Positions 45,245-55,490 of a stretch of 64,000 bases of DNA are shown here, piece after piece. How positions within the stretch are numbered: position 1 is the first letter of the stretch; every line of letters starts with the position of its first letter. This stretch comes from Streptomyces sp. GKU 895. GTDB taxonomy: Bacteria > Actinomycetota > Actinomycetes > Streptomycetales > Streptomycetaceae. The position numbers were made by a program, and so were the translations under genes. The notes under the pieces were generated by a model. It was not told where the DNA came from. It searched no databases and saw nothing but the letters and a program-made list of their open reading frames with translations. Location of the stretch: positions 1 through 64,000 of the forward strand of contig MWJO01000011.1 of the NCBI GenBank assembly GCA_002027195.1, written 5' to 3'.

Positions 45245-46948
45245 TTACCGGGCGTGATGGTGCTGGCGGGCAGCGAGGATGGCGACGTCGTCCTCGTACG
45301 CGCCGTTCGCAAGGCGTGCCAGGACGGTGTCGAGCAGGTCGTCCAGCGGGGTGTCGGCGGACAGGCTCAGGCCCTGGAATTCCTGTACGGAGTCGTCGAT
45401 GTCGGTGCCGCGTCGTTCGACCAGTCCGTCGGTGTAGAGCATCAGGGTGGTTCCGGGGGCCATGGTGGCGGTGAGGGGTTCGTAGCCGCCCAGCCCGGTG
45501 CCGATGGGCGGGCCGGCCGGCAGCCACAGGATGTCGATGCTGCCGTCCGGGCGCAGCACGGCGGGCGGCGGGTGCCCTGCGCTGGCCGCGGTGCAGGTGC
45601 CGTCCTGCGGGTCCATGACCGCGAGGAGGCAGGTCGCGAGACGGTCGAGCCCGAGCTGTGCGACCTGGCGGTCGAACTCTTCGAGGATCTCCTCGACGCC
45701 CATGACGTCGGTGGCGATGGTGCGCAGCAGGGAGCGGTACTGGCTCATGGTGACAGCGGCCTGAAAGCCGTGACCCATCACGTCGCCCATGACCAGGAGG
45801 GTCTGCGCGTCGGGCAGGGGGATCGAGTCGTACCAGTCTCCGCCGACCAGGACGCTGCGGCCGGAGGGAATGTAGCGGGCGGTCACCTCCACACCTGGGT
45901 GAGGGGCGCGGGGTTCGGCCAACAGCGCCCGCTGGAGTTCCAGTGCCATGGTGTGCTCGTGGCTGTAGCGGCGCGCGCTGTCGACGGACAGGGCTGCCCG
46001 AGCAGCCACCGCCTGGATCGTCGTGACGTCGTCGTCGCTGAAGGGCTGTGAGGTGCCGGTCCTGCCCATCAGGACGACGCCCACCGGGCGGCCCGCGGTG
46101 ATCAGGGGGACGATGAGCAGCGAGTGGATGCCGGCGGCGCGGAAGATCCTGGTGCGCTCAGGGTCCACAGTCACCTTCTGGAACAGGTCGTCCGAGGCCA
46201 GGTTGCCCAGCCACGGCCGCCCGACGTCCATGCAATGGCGCGTGGCGACACCGCGAGGGATGTCGATGTAAGGACCCGGTCCGCCCATCTGGTGCAGCAG
46301 CCACTCCATCCCCGCAGGCGCGGAGCCCCTCACCTTGCGCAGCCGCACGAAACCGGGCCGAGGCGGGGGCGCACCGGTGAACTCCTCCTCCACGATGCCC
46401 ACCGCGGCCATGTCCGCCAGCGAGGGGGCCAGGAAGTCGGACAGTTCCTGGCACGTGGTCTCGATGTCGAGGGTGGTGCCGACCCGCGTGGCCACCGCAT
46501 CCAGCAGGGCGAGCCGGAGATGAGCGGTCTCCAGGTCGTCCAGGTAGCTGCGCAGACTGCTGATCTCGACGCCGATGCCGCACAGGCCGGCATCCTGTCC
46601 GGGCAGTTCCACGCGGTGATAGACCGCCCGCCACAACCGTTGCCCGAGTGGCGAAGAGACACCGGTCGTTCCTGAGATGGTCGTCTCGCGTGGTCGCCCG
46701 TCCGCCAGGACCTCGGCCAGGACATCGTCCGGGCGCTGCAGGTCGGGCAGCACCTCCCCGAGCGTGCGTCCCAGGAACGCGGAGGCGGGCAGGCCGCTGA
46801 TCTCGGCCCATGCCGGATTGACGTACAGGTGTCGCAACTGAGCGTCGAGGACGACGATGGCCGCCAGGGTCCCCTCGACAAGCTGACGCCCGGGAAGGCC
46901 CTCGCCCTCGGGAAGGTGCCACTGCGGCATGGACTCGTCACCGTTCAC
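45245..46948 (-). CDS. PAS-GAF-SpoIIE (PP2C) serine phosphatase, second copy
   Basis: A 567-aa paralogue of the phosphatase at 15875-17632 with the same domain order: PAS (about 20-130; AAIVVLDAQLRHLYVNPAWA), GAF (about 165-335) and SpoIIE/PP2C (about 345-560). Metal motifs VGGDWYDSI, VMGDVMGHG and LMLYTDGLVE are intact. GTG46948 follows GAGAGG. No kinase domain or adjacent anti-sigma gene is visible, so its partners lie elsewhere. Confidence 0.88.
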   Translation of the reverse strand: MNGDESMPQWHLPEGEGLPGRQLVEGTLAAIVVLDAQLRHLYVNPAWAEISGLPASAFLGRTLGEVLPDLQRPDDVLAEVLADGRPRETTISGTTGVSSPLGQRLWRAVYHRVELPGQDAGLCGIGVEISSLRSYLDDLETAHLRLALLDAVATRVGTTLDIETTCQELSDFLAPSLADMAAVGIVEEEFTGAPPPRPGFVRLRKVRGSAPAGMEWLLHQMGGPGPYIDIPRGVATRHCMDVGRPWLGNLASDDLFQKVTVDPERTRIFRAAGIHSLLIVPLITAGRPVGVVLMGRTGTSQPFSDDDVTTIQAVAARAALSVDSARRYSHEHTMALELQRALLAEPRAPHPGVEVTARYIPSGRSVLVGGDWYDSIPLPDAQTLLVMGDVMGHGFQAAVTMSQYRSLLRTIATDVMGVEEILEEFDRQVAQLGLDRLATCLLAVMDPQDGTCTAASAGHPPPAVLRPDGSIDILWLPAGPPIGTGLGGYEPLTATMAPGTTLMLYTDGLVERRGTDIDDSVQEFQGLSLSADTPLDDLLDTVLARLANGAYEDDVAILAARQHHHAR

Positions 46949-47226
46949 AGATGTGCCTCTCGCTGCCGTCAACGGAGCTCATCCATACCCGACCGATCCG
47001 CGCAGTCCAACCCGCTTGCCCCATCGCGTGATTGCCTCGCGCAGGCGTACGACAAGGCGGCCGACCGGCCCGAGCGGGAGGAACCGATGTCCTGAGACGA
47101 CAGGGCAAGCCGGCCAACCAGCTGCGGCCCTTGTACCGCGCGCCTCTACGACACAGGACGCGCAGTACGCAGCGCCTCATGCGTCGAAACGCCTGGACGA
47201 GGCACCCGCTCGAAACCCGTGGTGGT

Positions 47227-47910
47227 TCAGATTGCCGGGTCCAGGGACAGCGCGGTCTTGGCCATGGCGGCGAACTCGTCGACGAGGATCTCCGTGCGAC
47301 CTGCCTCCACCTCGTCGAGGACGGTCTGTACGGCGGCGGCCGGATCGTTCTTGGGCAGGTCCATGCCCGCGATCATGTCTGTGTCCGTCGGGCCCAGGAC
47401 GACACCGCTGACCAGAGTGTTCTGGGCGGCGAGTTCGAGCCTGACGCAGTTGGTCAGACTCCAGGCGGCGGCCTTGGCCGTGTTGTACGCGCCGGCGTGC
47501 TCACCGCCGACCCAGGACGCCACCGACAGCATGTTCACGAGCGCGCCGCCACCGCCTGCCCGCAGGACCGGTGCGAAGGCACGCACCATGTTCAGCGGGC
47601 CGAAATAGTTGGTCTCCATCTCCAGCCGGATCCTGTCCATGTCGCCGGTGACCAGATCCGTGAAGGTCGCGATGCCCGCGTTGTTGACCAGCAGGGTCAC
47701 ATCGCCGGCCGCCGCGGCCGCGGCGGCGACGGACATCGGATCGGTGATGTCCAGCGGCAGTACCTCCACCCCTGGCACGTCGACGCTCTCGGGTCGGCGC
47801 GCCGCGGCGTACACCTTGGCCGCGCCCCTCTCCAGCAGCTGAGTGGCGAAGTGGCGGCCCAGGCCCCGCCCGGCACCGGTGACGAGGGCGACGGAGTCGG
47901 CGATCTGCAT
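47227..47910 (-). CDS. Short-chain dehydrogenase/reductase
   Basis: A 227-aa classical SDR. The NAD(P) motif TGAGRGLGRH is at about 11-20, the NNAG motif at about 75-78, serine in MLSVASWVG and the YxxxK pair in YNTAKA. The fold is complete and length slightly short for the family. It is divergent from a MerR regulator with a perfect palindrome between them, so expression is probably inducible. Substrate unknown. Confidence 0.88.
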   Translation of the reverse strand: MQIADSVALVTGAGRGLGRHFATQLLERGAAKVYAAARRPESVDVPGVEVLPLDITDPMSVAAAAAAAGDVTLLVNNAGIATFTDLVTGDMDRIRLEMETNYFGPLNMVRAFAPVLRAGGGGALVNMLSVASWVGGEHAGAYNTAKAAAWSLTNCVRLELAAQNTLVSGVVLGPTDTDMIAGMDLPKNDPAAAVQTVLDEVEAGRTEILVDEFAAMAKTALSLDPAI

Positions 47911-47997
47911 GTCGTAAGCCTCTGCTTAGGTGTAAGTGGGTACGGAAAGCCGGGCGTCCGGAACGGAACGCCGAGCACCGTTACGCTAGAACCTCAC

Positions 47998-48009
47998 GTT
48001 GACGTCAAC
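47998..48009. promoter_or_regulatory. Palindrome between the SDR and MerR genes
   Basis: GTTGACGTCAAC is a perfect 12-bp palindrome inside ACCTCACGTTGACGTCAACT, similar in layout to MerR-family operators. It lies 38 bp upstream of the MerR start. Confidence 0.5.
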
Positions 48010-48046
48010 TTCAAGTCCGTGTGACGGACGACTCTCGGGAGGCCGG

Positions 48047-48415
48047 GTGCGGATCGGGGAACTCGCCGCGCGAGCGGGGGTCAGCACCCGCGCCCTGCGC
48101 TACTACGAAGAGCAGGATCTGCTCACCTCGAACCGCACGTCCGGCGGACAGCGCCGGTACGGCGACACGGACGTCGACCGGGTCCGGCTCATCCAGCAGT
48201 TGTATGCCGCCGGGCTGCGCAGTGGGACGGTCCGCGAGATCCTGCGCCTCTACATGGGCACCGGCGAGGACGGCCCGGACCCGGTCGCGCTGCTCTCCGC
48301 GGAACGCGCCCGGATCGACCGGCAGATCACCGATCTGCTGGAGGTCCGGGCGCGCCTCGACCAGATCATGGCCGGTGACCCCGCCTGCCGCTACTCCCCT
48401 CCCCGTACCGACTGA
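48047..48415 (+). CDS. MerR-family transcriptional regulator
   Basis: A 122-aa regulator beginning VRIGELAARAGVSTRALRYY, the MerR winged helix, with the wing QRRYGDTDVDRVRLIQQ and a coiled-coil dimerisation helix (about 78-108). The C-terminus is short and carries one Cys (DPACRYSPP), so metal sensing by a Cys pair is unlikely; a redox or small-molecule signal is more plausible. GTG48047 follows GGGAGG. It likely controls the divergent SDR. Confidence 0.85.
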   Translation: MRIGELAARAGVSTRALRYYEEQDLLTSNRTSGGQRRYGDTDVDRVRLIQQLYAAGLRSGTVREILRLYMGTGEDGPDPVALLSAERARIDRQITDLLEVRARLDQIMAGDPACRYSPPRTD

Positions 48416-48562
48416 CCGGAGCCGCGACCGCAGCCTCGCTGCGGTGGGGGTGGCGCGAGTGCGGCCGCCGTGGGCCTGGTGCGTGCGCGCCACCATGTCC
48501 CCGCTGCCGTCGTCGCAGAGCCTGTCACGACGGCCGGTGGCGGCGCCGTTCGTGAGGCCCGG

Positions 48563-49225
48563 TCAGGACACCAGGCGCAGCCATGCCTCCGCGAGGGCGG
48601 CGTGGCCGGGCGCTGTGGGGTGGACGCCGTCCGCGGCCCAGTACTCCGGTCCGGTCGTCGCCGCGAGTCCGGCGAACAGGCCGTCGGCGGCGAGCAGATG
48701 CGCGCCGTAGGAGCGGGCGAGTTCGCGCACGGCCTGGATCTTCGGGTCGAGGTCGGCCCGCCACTGCCTGCGGACCTCTTCGTCGAGGATCACGTCCCCG
48801 ACCTCGACGCTGCCGCGGATCGGCAACAGGAACGGCTCGATGAGGACGAGTTGGGTACCGGCCTCGGCGAGGGGCGCGAGCAGGCGATCGTAAGCCTCCG
48901 CGTACTCCAGCGTGGAGATCACATGGCCGTGTGGGTCGTACGAGTGCCAGCCGACGTCGTTGATACCGACGAGGATCGACACCACGTCCGGGCGGACATC
49001 GAGTACGTCCGTCTGCCACCGTGCTTCGAGGTCCCTCACCTTGTCGCCCGCGATCCCGGAGTTCAGCCAGGTCACGGCCCGGTCCGGGTGGCGCAGTCCC
49101 CACTCTCCCGCGATGCGCAGCGCATAGCCGGATCCGAGCCGCTGGCCGCTGTCCAGCCGCCCGCTGTCGGTGATCGAGTCTCCGGTGAACATCACGGTGC
49201 TGTCCGGCCTGAGGGTGATGGTCAT
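48563..49225 (-). CDS. SGNH/GDSL-family hydrolase
   Basis: A 220-aa cytoplasmic esterase-type enzyme. Block I FTGDSITDSG holds the nucleophile Ser; block II NSGIAGDKVRDL holds the Gly; block III GINDVGW holds the Asn; block V ADGVHPTAPGH holds the Asp and His. No signal peptide. Its ATG overlaps the preceding monooxygenase stop by 4 bp, making it the last gene of a three-gene operon. It may deacylate or hydrolyse a product of the oxygenases. Confidence 0.88.
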   Translation of the reverse strand: MTITLRPDSTVMFTGDSITDSGRLDSGQRLGSGYALRIAGEWGLRHPDRAVTWLNSGIAGDKVRDLEARWQTDVLDVRPDVVSILVGINDVGWHSYDPHGHVISTLEYAEAYDRLLAPLAEAGTQLVLIEPFLLPIRGSVEVGDVILDEEVRRQWRADLDPKIQAVRELARSYGAHLLAADGLFAGLAATTGPEYWAADGVHPTAPGHAALAEAWLRLVS

Positions 49226-50799
49226 GTGTGCTCCCCACGGTCAGCGGCACCGAACCAACGGTCCACGGTCTGTTCGAACTGTGCGTGGTCGGGGTCACCG
49301 GCGGTTGCCCAGGCGACCGTGCCGTCGGGCCGGACCAGTACGGCACGCAGTCCGAGGTCGTTGCGCGCCGGCCCGGCTACGTACCGGATCCGGCTCTTCC
49401 GGCGCTTGGCCGGACCCTGCAGGGACCGGTCGGCGCCCAGCTCGAGCACGACGCCCCGTCCGTCCCGCATCAGATCCGCGAGGCGGGTGCCGTCCTCCAG
49501 ACGGAGGTCCGGCGCGTCCCGGCCGACGAGCGGGTGCTCGCTGCCGAGGTCGTACCAGTTCGACGACCCCGACGCCCTCGTGAAGACGTACGTGGTTCCG
49601 TCCCGCGTCCCGATCAGGTCGCGGATCACTTGCTGAACCGCCTGGCCGTGCGCGTCCGGCTTCATCGCCGCGGACTGCGCACGCGTCCAGTCGAGCGCCG
49701 CCGCGCCGATCGGACGGCGCTCTCGGGTGTAGGTGTCGAGAAGCCCGCCCGGGGCATGGCCGCGCACGGTCGCCGCCAGCTTCCAGCCGAGGTTCATCGC
49801 GTCGCCGATGCCGAGGTTGAGCCCTTGCGCTCCGAGGGGGGAGTGAATGTGCGCGGCGTCCCCCGCGAGCAGCACCCGACCCTGCCGATACGTCGTCGTC
49901 TGCATCGCCCGGTCGGTGAACGTCGAGACGAGCCGGACGTCGCTCAGCGTCACGTCGGTGCCGGACACCCGGCGCAGAACCGTCTGGAGATGTGCGCGGG
50001 TCGGCCGCTGTGAGCGGTCGAACGCGCCGCCGTCGCAGTCCAGCATGCCGATGTACCCGGTCGCGGGCATCGTGAGGTACATGCCTGTCGGCGTCAGGTT
50101 GAACCCGGGGCGCAGCTTCTCGGGATCGGCGACGGTGGCGAGCATGACGTAGCCGGTGAACTGCGGCTCGCTGCCGACGAAGTCGAAACCTGTGAGCCCG
50201 CGCACCGTGCTGCGGCCGCCGTCGCAGCCGACGAGCCAGCGCGCCCGGTACGCGTGCTCGCCGGCGTGCGCGACCACGCTGTCGTCGTGCTGGGTGACAG
50301 CTGAGACGGGGACGCCGCGTCTGATCTCCACGCCCAGCTCGGCCGCCCGCTCGGACAGCACCGTCTCGACCGCTGCGAGGCTCGTCATCAGGCCCTCGGA
50401 CGCCGGGCCGGGCAGCCGGAACGGCAGGGCGGTGACATCGACGTCGGCCGGATCGAGCATGATGCCGGCGAAGTGGCCCGCACTCCGAGGAGGCGACGGC
50501 TCGTCCTTGTCGAAGTCCGCGTCGAAGTCCCTGCCGAAGTCCGTGCCGGAACCCGCACCCGGAGCGTCGCCGGCGCCCGACGCCGACAGCAGCGCGTGCA
50601 GCATCCCGCGGCGGTCGAACGCCGCGACCGACACGGCGGACAGCCCCCGCATGCCGAGCGGGACCGCCTTCCACGGGGAACCGCGCTCCGGCTCCCGCTC
50701 GAGCACCACGACGGAGCAGCCCGCAAGGCCCAGCTCGCAGGCGAGGAACAGCCCGACCGGTCCCGCACCCACGACCGCCACGTCGTACACGGGGCTCAC
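49222..50799 (-). CDS. PHBH-fold FAD-dependent monooxygenase
   Basis: A 525-aa group A flavoprotein monooxygenase for aromatic or polyketide-like substrates. FAD/NADPH motifs: GAGPVGLFLACEL (about 9-21), the DG motif VGCDGGRSTVRG, and GDAAHIHSPLGAQGLNLGI. A C-terminal thioredoxin-like domain (about 400-525) is typical of the rifampicin/polyketide hydroxylase group. GTG50799 overlaps the previous stop (GTGA) so the operon is coupled. An unusual acidic insert (TDFGRDFDADFDKDE) lies near residue 85. Confidence 0.88.
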   Translation of the reverse strand: MSPVYDVAVVGAGPVGLFLACELGLAGCSVVVLEREPERGSPWKAVPLGMRGLSAVSVAAFDRRGMLHALLSASGAGDAPGAGSGTDFGRDFDADFDKDEPSPPRSAGHFAGIMLDPADVDVTALPFRLPGPASEGLMTSLAAVETVLSERAAELGVEIRRGVPVSAVTQHDDSVVAHAGEHAYRARWLVGCDGGRSTVRGLTGFDFVGSEPQFTGYVMLATVADPEKLRPGFNLTPTGMYLTMPATGYIGMLDCDGGAFDRSQRPTRAHLQTVLRRVSGTDVTLSDVRLVSTFTDRAMQTTTYRQGRVLLAGDAAHIHSPLGAQGLNLGIGDAMNLGWKLAATVRGHAPGGLLDTYTRERRPIGAAALDWTRAQSAAMKPDAHGQAVQQVIRDLIGTRDGTTYVFTRASGSSNWYDLGSEHPLVGRDAPDLRLEDGTRLADLMRDGRGVVLELGADRSLQGPAKRRKSRIRYVAGPARNDLGLRAVLVRPDGTVAWATAGDPDHAQFEQTVDRWFGAADRGEHT

Positions 50800-51922
50800 C
50801 GGCCCTGCCCGTTGACCATGTCCGCCAGGCCCTGCGCCGTGTTGCCCGCGGAGTCGATCCCCTGGACCTCGACGCCTTCGAACATGACGTCCTCGGTGGG
50901 ACGCAGGAACATGGCCTTCTCGTACTCGGTGAGCGCGGCCTCGACGTCGTCGGGGTGCGCGGCGAGGGCCTTGCCGAGTTCGGCGCCGTCGAGCATGGCC
51001 AGGTTGGCGCCCTCGCCGTTCGGGGCCGCGAGGTGGGCGGCGTCGCCGAGCAGGGTCACACCCGGCACCCGGTCCCAGCGGAGCCCGGTCGGCAGGGCGT
51101 AGTGGGGGCGCAGGACCGGCGGGGTGTCGGTGTCCGTGATCAGCGCGGTGAGTTCTGGCGCCCAGCCGTCGAATTCCTGGGCGATGCGTGCGGTGGCTGC
51201 GGCGGTGTCGGTGAAATCGATGGCGGCGAACCAGTCCCGCTCCCTGGTGAGCTGCACATAGGTGTGCAGGGTGGCGCCGCTCTCCCGGTGGGCGAAGATC
51301 TCCTTGCCCGGCGAGGGCGCGATCATCGACCCGCCGCCGACCGCTTGCGCGGCGGCCGGATGCCGGGTGTCGGCCTCGAACAGGTAGGTCTCCACGAAGG
51401 AGGTGCCGGCGTACTCGGGGGTGGCGTCGCAGAGCAGCGGGCGGACCCGTGACCACGCGCCGTCGGCGCCGACCAGCAGGCTCGTGACCAGCGTGCACCC
51501 GCAGGCGAACGTCACCTCGTGGCCGCCCTTCCCGAGCGCACGGACGCCGGCGGCCTTGTGGTCCCAGCGGACGGTGCCGGCCGGGAGCGAGTCGATCAGC
51601 ATCCGCCGCAGCTCGCCGCGCATCACCTCGGGGCGCCCTCCGTCGTCGTCGGCCTTGTCCATCAGGACGGTTCCGTCCTGGTCGAGGACCCGCATCGTCT
51701 GACGGCCCTCGATGACGATGGCGCGGAACTCGTCCATCAGGTCGGCCGCTTGGAGGGCGAGCTGCCCGTTGTAGTCGTGGATGTCGAGCATGCCGCCCTG
51801 CCGGCGCGCGGCCGGAGCCGGATCGGCCTCGTACACCCTGGACGGGATGCCGTTGACGTGCAGGACCCGGGCCAGGACGAGACCGCCGAGTCCGCGCCGA
51901 TGATCGTGACAGGGCTGTTCAT
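50796..51922 (-). pseudogene. TetX-like FAD-dependent monooxygenase, N-terminal frameshift
   Basis: About 375 aa when repaired. ATG51922 follows GGGAGA and opens NSPVTIIGA; the FAD motif then breaks at 51891-51893 and resumes in another frame as GLGGLVLARVLHVNGIPSRV. One G added to the GG restores the perfect GxGxxG motif. The rest is intact: VGADGAWSRVRPLL and LLGDAAHLAAPNGEGANLAM. Related in memory to tetracycline-type FAD oxygenases. First gene of the operon, divergent from the AfsR-like regulator. Confidence 0.82.
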
Positions 51923-52134
51923 GAGGTATCTCCCAGGGATCGGACCGCCCGGCGAACCCCGGTCGGCCACCTGCCGACAGGCAGGCAGTCGAAGACTGAC
52001 GCGGACCGCTCACACGTGGCTCACACGGCGGTGACAGCGGCTCACACGGCGCTGACACGGTCGCGTCACCGGCCGAAAAGCCAGGGCAGCGCACCGATTT
52101 GGGGACTCGTGGTCGCGCGAGGGAAGATCGGGGG

Positions 52135-55100
52135 ATGGACGGCGACACGGGGCTTCGCATCACGCTGCTCGGCGGCTTCCAGGTGTCTCGCGGTGACGCC
52201 GTCCTGCCGGTCGCGGGTGCGCGGTTGCAGGCTCTGGTCGTACGGCTGGCCCTCGCCGGCGGTCGCGTGGTCGCCCCGGGCGTTCTGGCCGACGCGATCT
52301 GGGCCGAGGAACAGCCGCCGGCCGACCCCGCCCATGCCCTGCAGGCCCTCGTCTCACGGCTGCGCCGGACCCTCGGCTCGGCCGACCGCGTCACGCAGAC
52401 CACGGGCGGCTACCGGCTGGCCGTGGACCCGGACGACGTGGACGCGCTGCGGTTCGAGCGGCTCGCCGCCGCCGGCCGGGACCGTCTGCGCGCCGGGGAC
52501 CGTCATGCCGCGGCGGCGATGCTCGACGAGGCCGTGGCGCGTGGGCCGATCCCCCGGGCGCCGAACCGACGGGCCGTCGCGCGGGTGGCGCCCGCCGCCG
52601 CGACCCCGGCTGGCCCGACACCTCGGTCGAGGCCGTGGTCGGCCTCGCCGACGCCGAGTTGTCCCTGGGCCGTGCCGAGGACGCCGCCGCCCGACTGACC
52701 GCGCTGCTCGCCGGCACCCGGTCCACGAGCGGGCCGGCCGCGCTGCTGCTGGACGCGCTCGCCGCCCAGGGCCGCCGGCCGAGGCCCTGGCCCGGTACGA
52801 GCAGGTCCGTGCAGCCCTGGCCAACGAACTGGGCACCGACCCGGGCACGGCCCTGCGCGACCGTCATGCGCGCCTGCTGTGCGCCGAGCCGCCCGCCCGG
52901 CCGTAGAGGCCGTCCTCCGGCCACCGGTCCGCAGCCATGGCGGGATCTGCCCGCACCGCGACCGGTTCGTCGGGCGAGGCCGACCTCGCCGATCGACGCC
53001 CTGCTCACCGGACGCCTGGTCGTGCCAGGTCCAGGCGGCGCGGCAGACCCGCCTCGCCGTCGGGGCCGCCGCCACCGCGAGCGTACCGCGACGCCTGGAT
53101 GATCGACCTCGCCTCGGTCACCGAGCCCACCAAGGTGGGCGCGGCCCTGCTCGCCGGGACCGGGCTGCGCGGCGGCGCGATGTTCGAGGCCCGGACCCGG
53201 GGTGCGGGCGACGCCGTGGACGTACTCGTCGACCTGCTCGGCGGCCGGGAGAGCCTGCTGCTCGTCGACAACTGCGAGCATCTCATCGACGCCGTGGCCC
53301 ACCTGGTCACGGCGCTGCTCTCCCGCTGCCCCGGCCTGAGCGTGCTGGCCACCAGCCGCGAGCCCCTCGCGGTCGACGGTGAGGCGCTGGTGCCGCTCGG
53401 CCCGCTCGCGCTGCCCGGCCCGGACGACGGCGTCGAGCAGACCCGGCGGGCGGAATCGGTGCGTCTTTTCACCGAGCGGGCGGCTGCCGTACTCCCCGGC
53501 TTCGAGGTCGACGAGGCCACCCTGCCCCAGGTCCGGCAGGTGGTGCGCGGCCTGGACGGCATGCCGCTGGCTCTCGAACTGGCCGCGGCCCGGCTGCGGA
53601 CGCTGTCACTGCCCGAGCTCGCCGACGGGCTGTCCGACCGGTTCCGGCTGCTCACCACCGGCAGCAGGACCGCCCTGCCCCGCCATCGCACGCTCGGCGC
53701 GGTCATCGCCTGGAGCTGGGACCTGCTCGGCGAGCACGAACGCACGGTCGCCGAGCGCCTCTCGGTCCTGCCCGGCGGTGTCACCCCCGCCTCGGCCACC
53801 GCGCTCTGCGCCGGTACGGCAGTGCCCGCCGCGGACGTCCCCGAACTGCTCGCGGGCCTGGTCGACCGGTCGCTGCTGCACCTCGCGCCCGAGCCGGGCC
53901 GCTACCGCATGCTGGAGACCTTGCGCGAGTACGGCACCGACCGCCTCGCCGAGAAGGGCGAGCTCGCCACCGTCCGCGACCTTGCCGCCGACCATTTCGC
54001 CGGACTGATGGCCCATTACGACCCGCAGCTGCGCGGCCCCGGCCAGTCGGCGGCGATGCGGGTGATCGGCGCGGAGTACGACAACACGCTCGCCGCCCTG
54101 CGCCGGCGCTGCGACACCGGCGACGCCCCCGGCGCCCTCTCCCTCGCCCTGGATCTGACCTGGTACTGGCAGATGCTGGGCCGGACCTCCGACGCGGCCC
54201 ACTGGCTGGGCGAGGCGCTGGCCGTGCCCGGCGGCGTGCCGACGGCCGAGCGGGACTGCGCCCACGCGATCTACCTGCTCCACCGGGGCGACACGAGACC
54301 GGTCACGGCGAGCAGGGACGCGGCCGACGACCGGGCCGGAATCCTCGAACTGGCCGACCGGCTGCTGGCGTATCCGGAGCTGCCCGGCCCGTACGGTGCG
54401 CTCGCCGCGCTCCCGCTCGCTTTCCTGCAGGCGGAAAGGACCCAAGGAGAGAAGACCACGCCCGCGATCATCGAACGGATGGCCGGCGGCGACGACCTGT
54501 GGCTGGCCGGGCTGGCCCGTATGTTCCGCGCCCAGTTCGCCGAGAACGCGGGCGAACTCGACCGGACGCGCGCCGACGTGGAGGCGGCCCTGGCCTGCTT
54601 CCGGCAGGTCGGCGACCGCTGGGGCCAGTCCGAGGCCCTGCCGATGCGCGCCCGGCTGCGGCAGTACGACGGCGACCTCGACGGCGCGCTGGCCGACCTG
54701 CGCGAAGCCCGGTCACCGGCCGACGAGTTCGGCTCGCTCAGCCTCGCCGACACCGTCTTCGGCGACCTGCGCTGGATCGACCTGCACATACGGCGCGGCG
54801 ACACCGACCTGGCGATCGCGTTGATCGACTCGGCCCGGGAACGGGCGCGGCGCACACGGGCTCCGGCGATGCTGCTCCTGGTCGACGCGTGGGAGGCCGG
54901 CTTCCGGGTGCGACTCGGCGAGCTGGACCGGGCGAGGGAACTCCTCGACACAGCCGAAAAGGATCTGTCCGACGGCATCCCCTTCCCCGGGGACCATGCG
55001 CGGACGCTGCTCGGCACCGCACGTGCCTCGTTCTGCCTGCGGACGGGCGACCAGGCCGGCGCGCAGAAGGCACTGGCGACGGCCTACACAGCGGCGCTAC

Positions 55101-55387
55101 GGACCCGGGACCTGCCCATCCTGGCCCTGGTGGCGGTGCACACGGCCGCGCTCGCCGACGCACGCGAGCTGCATCGGCGAGCCGCGGTCCGGCTCGGCGC
55201 CGCCTCCCGGCTGCGGGGCACCCACGACCGCACGGACCCGCAGGTGCGCGATCTCACCCGCAGCGGGCATGCCGCGCTGGGCGCGGACTCCTTCGCCGCA
55301 GCCTACGCACAGGGCTGGGAGCTGGACCCCAGGACCGCCGCGACCGAGGCCGACCCCGTCCGGCTGCTCGCGGATCACCGGACGTAA
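52135..55387 (+). pseudogene. AfsR/SARP-type regulator with ATPase and TPR regions, multiple frameshifts
   Basis: About 1080 aa if repaired, the normal size for AfsR-like regulators. An OmpR-like SARP domain (LRITLLGGFQVSRGDAVLPV, AIWAEEQPPADPAHAL) is followed by a bacterial transcriptional activation domain (TGGYRLAVDPDDVDALRFE, ALARYEQVRAALANELGTDP), an NB-ARC ATPase (LLVDNCEHLIDAVAHLV, ATSREPLAVDG) and TPR-like repeats to the end. ATG52135 follows a G-rich site. The frame changes at least four times between about 52550 and 53090, and the P-loop (GPGGAxxK region near 53030) is damaged. From 53090 on the frame is intact. Probably controls the divergent monooxygenase operon, if functional. 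Confidence 0.8.
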
Positions 55388-55490
55388 GCAGCCTGCTCGC
55401 CGACGACCCAGACGCGGGCGTACGCGACGTTCACGGCATGTTGACCGGAAGGCCGGTGATCGAGTCAACGAACAGGCTCGTCCGGCCCCC

